NCBI GenBank assembly: GCA_029960065.1
Contig: JASCOF010000002.1
Location: 124,001-188,000 of the forward strand
DNA length: 64,000 nt
Origin: Flavobacteriaceae bacterium PS02336
GTDB lineage: Bacteria > Bacteroidota > Bacteroidia > Flavobacteriales > Flavobacteriaceae
Reading direction: 5' to 3'
Position numbers and translations under genes: made by a program. The notes under the pieces were generated by a model. That model was given only the letters and a program-made list of their open reading frames with translations, was not told where the DNA came from and did no database searches. How positions within the stretch are numbered: the stretch's first letter is position 1; each line of letters starts with the position of its first letter. Of this stretch, positions 16,869 to 24,816 are shown one piece after another.

Positions 16869-18740
16869 TTATCTTCCCATATAAATCAAAAGCACGGAAA
16901 TATCACTTGGTGATACGCCGCTTATTCTCGAAGCCTGTGAAATAGTTACAGGGCGAATCTTGCTTAATTTCTGTTTTGCTTCAATAGACATCGATTTAAT
17001 CTTATTGTAATCGAAATTATCAGGAATTTTTACTTCTTCTAAACGATTCAGTTTATCTGCATTATTTCTTTCTTTTTCGATATATCCAGAATATTTTACT
17101 TGAATTACGGCTTGCTCTACAATTTCTTCATCCAAATCATTTTCTTCAATATAAGATGAAACTTTATCAAATTTCAACATATCTTCTAATTCAATTTGTG
17201 GACGAGAAAAAATCTTGAACATTTTATCACCTTGCGAAATTGGTGCAGATTCTTTAGCTTCCAAAATAGGATTGGTTTCTGCAACACTTACACTTGTTTC
17301 TTTAAAAAAAGAAACCATCTTTTCCGATTCATTTAGTTTTCTTTCCATTCTTCGTAAACGAGCTTCAGAAGCTAAACCAATTTCGTATGACATTGGCGTT
17401 AATCTAAAATCGGCATTATCTTGACGCAACAAAGTTCTGTATTCTGCTCTTGATGTAAACATACGATATGGTTCTTCTGTTCCTTTCGTAATCAAGTCAT
17501 CGATCAAAACTCCGATATAAGCTTCATCACGTTTTAAAATTAATGGCTCTTTTTCATGCACTTTTAAATGCGCATTTATTCCAGCCATTAAACCTTGAGA
17601 CGCTGCTTCTTCATATCCTGTTGTTCCGTTAATTTGTCCAGCAAAATATAAACCTTCAATTAACTTTGTTTCCAAAGTATGTTTTAATTGTGTCGGCGGG
17701 AAATAATCGTATTCGATTGCATAACCCGGGCGAAAGAATTTCACTTTTTCAAAACCAGCAACAGAACTCAACGCTTTAAATTGAATATCCTCTGGAAGAG
17801 AAGTCGAAAATCCGTTTACATACACTTCACAAGTATTCCAACCTTCTGGTTCAACAAAAAGTTGGTGACGTTCTTTATCTGCAAAACGATTTATTTTATC
17901 TTCAATTGAAGGGCAATATCTTGGCCCTAAACTTTTGATTCTTCCGTTGAACATTGGAGAACGATCAAAACCTTCTCTCAAAATATCATGCACATCCTCT
18001 GAAGTATAGGTCATGTGACAAGAACGCTGATGAACTAATGGAGAGGTCACATCTGAATAAGAAAATTTAGCGGGCTTCGCATCTCCTTTTTCTTCATTCA
18101 TTTTAGAATAATCTAAAGAACGTCCATCTACACGAGGTGGCGTTCCTGTTTTCATTCTCCCAGCTTCAAAACCAACTTTTATCAAATCTTCGGTAATTCC
18201 AGTTGCAGCACTTTCTCCTGCTCTTCCTCCTCCGAATTGTTTTTCTCCGATATGAATCAAACCATTTAAAAAAGTTCCGTTTGTCAAAACAACAGATTTG
18301 GAACGAATCTCCACACCAAGTGAAGTTCTAATTCCTTTTATCTTTCCATCTTCAATTATCAACCCTTTTACCATCTCTTGATAAAAATCAAGATTTGGAG
18401 TTCCCTCCAACATCATTCTCCATTCTTCAGCAAAACGCATTCTATCACTTTGAACTCTCGGCGACCACATTGCAGGTCCTTTTGATTTATTCAGCATCTT
18501 GAACTGAATTGCCGTACGATCCGAAACAATTCCCGAATATCCACCAAGCGCATCAATTTCACGAACGATCTGTCCTTTTGCAATTCCACCCATAGCAGGA
18601 TTACAAGACATTTGTGCAATGTTCTGCAAACTCATTGTAACCAATAAAGTTTTCGATCCCAAATTTGCAGCCGCAGCCGCAGCCTCAGAACCAGCATGGC
18701 CTGCACCAACCACAATAACATCGTATTCTTCTAAAAACAT
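16869..18740 (-). CDS. mnmG: tRNA uridine-5-carboxymethylaminomethyl modification enzyme, FAD subunit
   Basis: 623 residues, normal for MnmG/GidA. With MnmE it installs the cmnm5 group on wobble uridine 34 of several tRNAs. The FAD-binding motif is VVGAGHAGSEAA at 10-21, followed by MSCNPAMGGIAKGQIVREIDALGG, MWSPRVQSDRM, and the C-terminal RASRISGVSPSDISVLLIYMGR-type helix-turn (RISGVSPSDISVLL) that binds MnmE/tRNA. Complete. The gene is flanked on both sides by parS-type sites, a position that fits the known origin-proximal location of gidA in many bacteria. Confidence 0.97.
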   Translation of the reverse strand: MFLEEYDVIVVGAGHAGSEAAAAAANLGSKTLLVTMSLQNIAQMSCNPAMGGIAKGQIVREIDALGGYSGIVSDRTAIQFKMLNKSKGPAMWSPRVQSDRMRFAEEWRMMLEGTPNLDFYQEMVKGLIIEDGKIKGIRTSLGVEIRSKSVVLTNGTFLNGLIHIGEKQFGGGRAGESAATGITEDLIKVGFEAGRMKTGTPPRVDGRSLDYSKMNEEKGDAKPAKFSYSDVTSPLVHQRSCHMTYTSEDVHDILREGFDRSPMFNGRIKSLGPRYCPSIEDKINRFADKERHQLFVEPEGWNTCEVYVNGFSTSLPEDIQFKALSSVAGFEKVKFFRPGYAIEYDYFPPTQLKHTLETKLIEGLYFAGQINGTTGYEEAASQGLMAGINAHLKVHEKEPLILKRDEAYIGVLIDDLITKGTEEPYRMFTSRAEYRTLLRQDNADFRLTPMSYEIGLASEARLRRMERKLNESEKMVSFFKETSVSVAETNPILEAKESAPISQGDKMFKIFSRPQIELEDMLKFDKVSSYIEENDLDEEIVEQAVIQVKYSGYIEKERNNADKLNRLEEVKIPDNFDYNKIKSMSIEAKQKLSKIRPVTISQASRISGVSPSDISVLLIYMGR

Positions 18741-18842
18741 TTTGTTTTATTATTATCCAAAAACCGCTAACGCGGTTATCAGAATTACATTTATTCTTTT
18801 CTTGTTCCACGTGGAACTTTTTATTTTGTTTCAGGTTTCAGG

Positions 18843-18907
18843 TTCAAACTAGAATCTTCAAACTAGAATCTTCAAACTAGAATCTTCAAACTAAAATCTT
18901 CAAATCC
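18843..18907. repeat. 14-bp minisatellite, four copies
   Basis: Unit TTCAAACTAGAATC begins at 18843, 18857, 18871 and 18885 (the fourth with one change), followed by a partial copy. It lies between two parS-type sites. Confidence 0.9.
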
Positions 18908-18950
18908 CAAATTAAACTAAAAACGTTTCACGTGGAACATTTCTATTCTT

Positions 18951-19067
18951 TTCAAATCAGAACTTTCAAATCAGAACTTTCAAATCAGAACTTTCAAATC
19001 AGAACTTTCAAATCAGAACTTTCAAATCAGAACTTTCAAATCAGAACTTTCAAATCAGAACTTTCAA
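18951..19067. repeat. 14-bp minisatellite, eight copies
   Basis: Unit TTCAAATCAGAACT repeats without change from 18951 to 19062, with a partial ninth copy. Same period and first six bases as the neighbouring minisatellite, so the two are probably related. Lies between the parS-type sites at 18925 and 19123. Confidence 0.95.
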
Positions 19068-19291
19068 GTTATTTTTCATATAAAAAACACTATACTTCTT
19101 TTAAAAGATCTGTTTAAAAAGCATTCCACGTGGAACGTTTAAATTTCTATACTTCATTTACTTTAACGTTCCACGTGGAACGCAATATCTTTTTTCTTTC
19201 TTTTATATTTGTTTCACGTGGAACACAGCTCAAATATAAAACCTAATAACGTTTCACGTGGAACAATTATTTTAAATAGTGAGTGGTTTAA

Positions 19292-19711
19292 TTACTGTTC
19301 CACGTGAAACATCTTCATCTTTTCCTCTTCCTTTGCTCTCATTAATTCAGCATCTTCATCCGTCTTATCTTTGTATCCACAGTAATGTAATATACCATGA
19401 GAAAGCACTCTTTTTAATTCTTCGGTAAATGAAACATTGAAGTCTTTTGCGTTATCTGCAACACGTTCGATAGATACGAAAATATCTCCATTCAACTCGT
19501 TGCCAACAGTATAATCAAAACTGATAATATCCGTTAGAGTGTCATGATCAAGATATTCTACATTGATCTTATGAAGATATTCGTCGTCACAAAATATATA
19601 ATTGATCTCTCCTTCATTCTTGTTTTCAGAAACAATTACAGCACTAAGCCAGTCACTAAAAGCTTGCTCGTCTCCTAGAGTAAAATCTGTTTCGTAATTA
19701 AAATTTATCAT
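19292..19711 (-). CDS. ybeY: Endoribonuclease YbeY / rRNA maturation factor
   Basis: 139 residues. Single-strand endoribonuclease acting in 16S rRNA 3' maturation and ribosome quality control. The zinc motif reads HGILHYCGYKD: His105 and His109 are present, but the position of the usual third histidine is Asp115, a variant I believe common in Bacteroidetes. The upstream DIISFDY...LNGDIFVS segment is conserved. The last residues, MFHVEQ, are encoded by a parS-type palindrome. The start overlaps the end of the DUF4175 gene by 4 nt (ATGA), indicating translational coupling. Confidence 0.93.
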   Translation of the reverse strand: MINFNYETDFTLGDEQAFSDWLSAVIVSENKNEGEINYIFCDDEYLHKINVEYLDHDTLTDIISFDYTVGNELNGDIFVSIERVADNAKDFNVSFTEELKRVLSHGILHYCGYKDKTDEDAELMRAKEEEKMKMFHVEQ

Positions 19712-22700
19712 TTTGTATTAAAGTATTCTTGAACTTTTTGATTAAAATTCGAGCGCAAAGGTAGTGATTGTCTGTTTAATATCTCTACACTGTTTAAATA
19801 TTCCAACAACGAACTCGGTAAAGCATTTGAACGATTTGTAAAATCGGCTTTATTAGTTTCAGATTGTCTTTGTGTATCTTGCCCTTGTTGTTGAACTGCA
19901 TTGTTTAGTTTCCATAATTCTTGTTGGATATTTAAGATACGTTGCAGGTTCTCATTCTTAAAGCCTTTATTCAAAATCTGCTTTTCAGATTGTTTCATTT
20001 GATCAATTACAGATTTACCTTGTGAGTCCAAACCTTTCTTTGCTAATTCTTTTTGAAGCGCTTCTCTAAGTTTAACTTGCTCTTTGTATATCTCCATTAT
20101 AGCTTCAGCATCACCTTCTCCGTCTTCACCTTCATTTCCATTTTTCTGTCCTTTCCCACTCTTACCATCTTTACCAGAAGAGCCTTTATCTCCACTTTTA
20201 TTTCCTTGGCCTTCTTTACCCTGTCCCTCTTTTCCTTGACCATTCTGTTCTTGTCCAGACTTTCCATCTTTACCTTCTCCTGGTTTATCTCCTGGTTGTT
20301 GTCCAGGTTTCATACCTTCTTTCATCTTATCAGCAAGACCTTTTTGTTTCTGAATAATATCTGGTAATTGCATTCCTTGTCCGTCTCCATGTTTTGGTTT
20401 TCCTGCTCCTGGTTTAGACATAGACATCTGCATGTTATTTAATAAATCACTTAAGAAATCGGCTAGCTTATTGGCAGATGAAACGGCATATTGCTGGTGC
20501 GAAACTCCTCTTGGAATCTGTACATCGGTTAAAGTTTCGATCGCTTTGTCCATATTGTATTGTACATTTCCAATTTCTTTAGTTACATCTTCAGCAACCT
20601 TTGGGTTACGTAATGAAAGTGCAAACAAACTATCATCAACATGTCTAAACTGTTGTTTTAAATTCTGCTGAATTTTAATATTTTTTGTGAATGCAGAAGA
20701 ACCTAATTTCATAGATTTAAACTGTTTCATCACATCTTCTTGTGATAAAGAATAAGCCAAAAGATTGTCCAAAATCTGACGAAGCATTGCCACATCTTCT
20801 TGCAACTGTTCCTGCTCACCGCCTTCCATTTCGCTCTGCATTTCCTGAGCCATAGACTTCATCTTCTTCGCAGCACTTTTCTGTTTTGGTTTAGCCGAAG
20901 AAGTATTCTTTTTAGTTAATTCTTCAGAAGCTTTTTTTAGATCATTATCTACATCTTTCTCTTTAGAACCATCAGATGGAATGTCTAAAGGTTTCTTCAA
21001 AGTCTTATTTTCTTCTTTCAAATCTTTTAAATCTTCTTGAATCTTATCAAAAGATTTATTGATTTCGTCCTGCTTTTCTTTCGTGTTTTCTTTCTCTTTG
21101 TTTGATAACTGTTCCTGTTGTTCTGACAGTTTATCTAGTTTCTCAGCAACCTGTTCTGCTTTCTTTGAGACATAAAAACGCTTGGTCAACTCCACCAATT
21201 GTTCTAAATTACGAGATTGATTTTTACTAATTTGTTTGAACTTTTCCATCTTATCAAACAGTTCTTCACTATTTAATTTATCGTTTAAGTTCTTTAATTC
21301 ATCTAATAATTTCTGATTCTTTTCTAAATCTTTCTGCGCGTTATCTAAACGCTTTTGTAAATCATCAGCAGTTTTATCCTTCTTATCATCTTTGAATTTA
21401 TCCAAGTTCTGATTCATTTTCTCAGAAAACTGTTTCATCATTTCGTCTTGCTGTTTCTGACGTTTGATAAAATCATTGATCTTCTGCTGATCTTTAAACT
21501 CTAAATTATCTTTTTCTTTTCCAGTATTTTGAAGCTTATCCATTTCTGAAATCTGCTTTGTTTGGTTCTTCAAAGACTTAGATAAACTATTAATATTTTG
21601 ATTTTGCTGTTGCAATTCCTGATCCTGAATTTCATCTGTTGTAGCTACACGATCTGAAAAAGTAGAAGATTTTGTACTCTTAAAATTATGTGGTGCATCG
21701 TTATCAAAAACTTCAAAATAGTATTCGTATGAAACTCCTTCTTCTACTGGAAGGTTACTTGGGAAATTAAAAACAAACTGATCAAATACTCCAGACTTCA
21801 CAGGAATGTTTCCACGCTTGGCAGACTGAGGTTTGTTACGTTCGTAATATACAATTTGTAACTTTGAAAGTCCGTAATCGTCACCCAATCTTCCTAAAAT
21901 ATAGTTCTTATCCAGCTTCAAACTGTCTGGTGCAGGGCCAACATTGATCGTTGGAAACTGATCTTTGATAACAGATAACTGATAATCTAGTTTTTCGTAG
22001 TTTTTGACCTTATCATTCGACGTAAGAATTTGATATCCTGTGTTTTGACTAATATTTTTAGCTAATTTAAACTCATTTTCATCCCTATTAAACTTAAATA
22101 CTTCGTTATCTTTTTTCCACACCACTTCTTGTGTAGATTTCGTATTCATTCTCCAAGTTACAGTTGTTCCTTCGGGTACAATTGCATTTCCAGTTCCTTG
22201 AATTGTCTCTGATTTTTTCTTTAGATAAGAAGGAAAATTCAAAACCATTTCGAAGTTTGCGATCGATGGAACCGTGATTACTTTTAATTCATAATCCTCT
22301 GAAACAACTGAATTTCCTTCAAAAGAAAATTGAATATTTTCAGAAGGTTTTTCAATTTTAAATTCAAACTTTCCAGGTTGTGAAGATTCCATAAAATAGC
22401 TTTCATCACCAATATGAATCATTACATTTTCTGGAACTACATTTCCAACAGATTCCATTTTAATCACAAAATCTTTGTTTTGTTCTGCTTGTAAATTAGA
22501 ATTCAAAACCACAAACTTAAAAGGAGCTGGAGGTAAAAATGCTGAATTGAAATGCACTACTCTATTCAAACTCTGCGAAATAATATTGCTATTTCCAGAA
22601 ATATAAAAAACTGCAAAAAGTAAAATTGGAATTAAAGCTAATGGCAAATACTTTTTATTTGCTTTAAAATTGATCGCATTTCCAAAAGGAATTGGCTGAA

Positions 22701-23109
22701 GCGAATTTGCCTTTTGCTCGATTGAAGCTAAAACCAATTCTGAACTTTCGGCATTATTCTCAGAAGACAATTGTAAAAAGTTAGTCAGCTTGTCACTCAC
22801 TTCAGTGAAATGATTTCCAATAATTTTAGAAGCTTGAGTATAATCAATTCCTTTTTGAAGTTTAAATAATTTAAATAATGGAAAAATAATTAGACGAACT
22901 AAAAGGAAAACTTCAACGCTAATAAACAACCAAAATAGAAAAGTTCTTCCCAAAGGTTTCAACCAAAGAAAGTACTCTACAAAAAGCGTAAACAAAAAAT
23001 ACAATAAACCAAAACCGGTAAAAAGAAGTATTCCTTTTATCAATTCGTTGGTATAATATTTTTTAATAAAAGCCTCTAACTTTTGATATATAGCAGATGT
23101 TGTTTTCAA
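19708..23109 (-). CDS. Large DUF4175-type membrane protein
   Basis: 1133 residues. Two or three N-terminal membrane helices (about 20-46, 57-78) and a further one at 155-173, then a beta-rich extracytoplasmic region (about 175-490), then a long Lys/Gln/Glu-rich coiled-coil region (about 495-900) and a low-complexity Gly/Lys/Gln stretch (about 925-1010) before a helical tail. This layout fits the DUF4175 family of Bacteroidetes; function is unknown. It may be an envelope scaffold. Coupled by 4-nt overlap to ybeY. Confidence 0.8.
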   Translation of the reverse strand: MKTTSAIYQKLEAFIKKYYTNELIKGILLFTGFGLLYFLFTLFVEYFLWLKPLGRTFLFWLFISVEVFLLVRLIIFPLFKLFKLQKGIDYTQASKIIGNHFTEVSDKLTNFLQLSSENNAESSELVLASIEQKANSLQPIPFGNAINFKANKKYLPLALIPILLFAVFYISGNSNIISQSLNRVVHFNSAFLPPAPFKFVVLNSNLQAEQNKDFVIKMESVGNVVPENVMIHIGDESYFMESSQPGKFEFKIEKPSENIQFSFEGNSVVSEDYELKVITVPSIANFEMVLNFPSYLKKKSETIQGTGNAIVPEGTTVTWRMNTKSTQEVVWKKDNEVFKFNRDENEFKLAKNISQNTGYQILTSNDKVKNYEKLDYQLSVIKDQFPTINVGPAPDSLKLDKNYILGRLGDDYGLSKLQIVYYERNKPQSAKRGNIPVKSGVFDQFVFNFPSNLPVEEGVSYEYYFEVFDNDAPHNFKSTKSSTFSDRVATTDEIQDQELQQQNQNINSLSKSLKNQTKQISEMDKLQNTGKEKDNLEFKDQQKINDFIKRQKQQDEMMKQFSEKMNQNLDKFKDDKKDKTADDLQKRLDNAQKDLEKNQKLLDELKNLNDKLNSEELFDKMEKFKQISKNQSRNLEQLVELTKRFYVSKKAEQVAEKLDKLSEQQEQLSNKEKENTKEKQDEINKSFDKIQEDLKDLKEENKTLKKPLDIPSDGSKEKDVDNDLKKASEELTKKNTSSAKPKQKSAAKKMKSMAQEMQSEMEGGEQEQLQEDVAMLRQILDNLLAYSLSQEDVMKQFKSMKLGSSAFTKNIKIQQNLKQQFRHVDDSLFALSLRNPKVAEDVTKEIGNVQYNMDKAIETLTDVQIPRGVSHQQYAVSSANKLADFLSDLLNNMQMSMSKPGAGKPKHGDGQGMQLPDIIQKQKGLADKMKEGMKPGQQPGDKPGEGKDGKSGQEQNGQGKEGQGKEGQGNKSGDKGSSGKDGKSGKGQKNGNEGEDGEGDAEAIMEIYKEQVKLREALQKELAKKGLDSQGKSVIDQMKQSEKQILNKGFKNENLQRILNIQQELWKLNNAVQQQGQDTQRQSETNKADFTNRSNALPSSLLEYLNSVEILNRQSLPLRSNFNQKVQEYFNTK

Positions 23110-23160
23110 AATAAAATCTCTTATGATTATAACCTATAAAAGTAGTAATTATAACAATAA

Positions 23161-23240
23161 GTCTGAAAGTCAAAAGTCGAAAGTCAAAAGTTTAGCACAC
23201 AGCTAAAAACCTTTCAGACTTTCGACTTTAGGCTTTTGAC
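23161..23240. repeat. Imperfect inverted repeat before gltX
   Basis: Direct copies of GTC(A/G)AAAGTC type words at 23161-23192 face their complements (TTTCAGACTTTCGACTTT, GGCTTTTGAC) at 23211-23240. Non-coding, resembles other interspersed palindromes in the window. Confidence 0.45.
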
Positions 23241-23248
23241 TAATATTG

Positions 23249-23256
23249 TATCTTTG
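23249..23256 (+). promoter_or_regulatory. -7 element of gltX
   Basis: TATCTTTG, 18 nt upstream of ATG 23275. It overlaps an in-frame upstream ATG (23236) and so excludes it as the start. Confidence 0.55.
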
Positions 23257-23274
23257 CAACAAAATTTTAAACAA

Positions 23275-24780
23275 ATGTCAAAGCAAGTTCGTGTGCGTTT
23301 TGCACCAAGTCCGACTGGACCATTACATATTGGCGGAGTTCGTACTGCCCTATTTAATTATTTATTTGCAAAGAAACATAACGGTGTTTTTTATCTGAGA
23401 ATTGAAGATACAGATCAGACTCGTTTTGTTCCTGGTGCAGAAGCTTACATTATGGAAGCTCTTGAATGGTTAGGAATTGCTCCTGAAGAAACAGTTGGAA
23501 AAAATGAAAAATTTGGTCCGTACAGACAAAGCGAACGTAAAGATTTATACCAACAATATGCCGATCAATTGATCAATTCTGGTTGGGCTTATTATGCTTT
23601 TGATACTCCCGAATCTTTGGATGCTTTGAGAAAAGAACAAGAAGCTGAAGGAAAAACATTTATTTACAATCATACAAACCGTGAAAAATTAGATACCTCG
23701 TTAGTAATTTCTGCTGATGAAGTTTCGAAAAAAATTGCCAATGGAGAACATTATGTAATCCGTTTTAAAACTCCGGTTGATGAAACTTTACATTTAAAAG
23801 ATATCATTCGTGGAGATGTGAAGTTTGAAACTAATCTTTTAGATGATAAAGTTTTATTCAAAAGTGACGGAATGCCAACCTATCATTTAGCCAATATTGT
23901 TGATGATCATTTGATGGAAACCTCACATGTAATTCGTGGTGAAGAATGGTTACCATCTATGCCACTTCACGTTTTATTATATAAAGCATTTGGTTGGGAA
24001 GCTCCAGAATTTGCTCATTTACCTTTGATTTTAAAACCAGTTGGAAATGGAAAATTATCAAAAAGAGATGGAGACAAAATGGGATTTCCAGTATTTCCTT
24101 TAGAATGGAAAACTTCAGAAGGTGTTTCATCAGGATATAGAGAAAATGGATTTTTCCCGGAAGCCGTTGTAAACTTTTTAGCTTTATTGGGATGGAATGA
24201 CGGAACTGAAAAAGAACTATTTTCTTTAGAAGAATTAGCAGAAGCTTTTGACTTAAATCGAGTTCATAAAGCAGGAGCCAAATTTGATCCAGAGAAAAAC
24301 AAATGGTTCAACCACCAATATTTAGTACAACAAAATGATGCAGATTTAGCAAAAAGCTTCTCTCCTATTTTAGAAGAAAAAGGCTTCTCGACTCCGCTCG
24401 AAGTGACAACTCGAATTGTTTCACTTATCAAAGAAAGAGCAAACTTCGTTTCTGATTTTTGGGATTTAACTGATTTCTTTTTCCAAGCGCCAACATCTTA
24501 TGATGAAAAAGCAAGCAAAAACTGGAAGGAAGAAACTCCAACTTTAATGCAAGAATTAATTTCTGTTTTAGAAAATATTGAAGATTTTACTTCTGCAAAT
24601 ATTGAAACAATAGTAAAAGATTGGTTAACTAAAAACGAAATCGGAATGGGTAAAGTAATGCAACCTTTCAGACTAAGTTTAGTTGGAGCTCTTAAAGGTC
24701 CTCACCTATTTGACATTGTAGAAATCATTGGAAAAGAAGAAACTATTTCTAGAATTCAAAAAGCAATTTCGAGTTTATAA
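23275..24780 (+). CDS. gltX: Glutamyl-tRNA synthetase
   Basis: 501 residues. Class I synthetase for tRNA-Glu. HIGH-type motif PTGPLHIGG near residues 12-20, LRIEDTDQTR, the zinc-less bacterial core and KMSKS-type KLSKRDGD near residue 260; the C-terminal anticodon-binding helical bundle is complete. The start at MSKQVRVRFAPSPTG agrees with the family and the -7 element; an open frame continues 13 codons upstream but crosses that promoter. Confidence 0.97.
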   Translation: MSKQVRVRFAPSPTGPLHIGGVRTALFNYLFAKKHNGVFYLRIEDTDQTRFVPGAEAYIMEALEWLGIAPEETVGKNEKFGPYRQSERKDLYQQYADQLINSGWAYYAFDTPESLDALRKEQEAEGKTFIYNHTNREKLDTSLVISADEVSKKIANGEHYVIRFKTPVDETLHLKDIIRGDVKFETNLLDDKVLFKSDGMPTYHLANIVDDHLMETSHVIRGEEWLPSMPLHVLLYKAFGWEAPEFAHLPLILKPVGNGKLSKRDGDKMGFPVFPLEWKTSEGVSSGYRENGFFPEAVVNFLALLGWNDGTEKELFSLEELAEAFDLNRVHKAGAKFDPEKNKWFNHQYLVQQNDADLAKSFSPILEEKGFSTPLEVTTRIVSLIKERANFVSDFWDLTDFFFQAPTSYDEKASKNWKEETPTLMQELISVLENIEDFTSANIETIVKDWLTKNEIGMGKVMQPFRLSLVGALKGPHLFDIVEIIGKEETISRIQKAISSL

Positions 24781-24784
24781 AAAC

Positions 24785-24816
24785 AAAAAAGCTCCCAAAA
24801 TTGGGAGCTTTTTTTA
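24785..24816. terminator. Terminator shared by gltX and the convergent gene
   Basis: AAAAAGCTCCCAA and TTGGGAGCTTTTT form an 11-13 bp stem followed by T-run; the minus-strand gene ends at 24814, so the hairpin can serve both. Confidence 0.85.

Larger units (their letters stand above)
18804..19310. promoter_or_regulatory. Cluster of seven parS-type (ParB-binding) palindromes
   Basis: Seven 14-bp palindromes in 507 bp: 18804-18817, 18925-18938, 19123-19136, 19168-19181, 19211-19224, 19251-19264 and 19297-19310. All share a CACGTG centre with GTTYC/GRAAC arms; only the left arm of the copy at 19123 deviates in its first base (ATTCC). The copies at 19210-19225 and 19296-19311 match TGTTCCACGTGAAACA fully on one strand or the other; others differ by one or two bases. 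ParB nucleates on such sites to organise and segregate the origin region. No parA or parB gene is in the window. Confidence 0.85.

Noticed and set aside
18951..19062. CRISPR-like array of short repeats
   Set aside because: The units are 14 bp with no spacers between them; a minisatellite, not a CRISPR.
18932..19117. Open frame made of a repeated FQIRTFKSELSNQN-type peptide
   Set aside because: It is only the 14-bp minisatellite read in one frame; no promoter or codon bias, and it starts inside a parS-type palindrome.
23236..23274. 13-codon N-terminal extension of GltX
   Set aside because: It overlaps the -7 promoter element; family start is at 23275.
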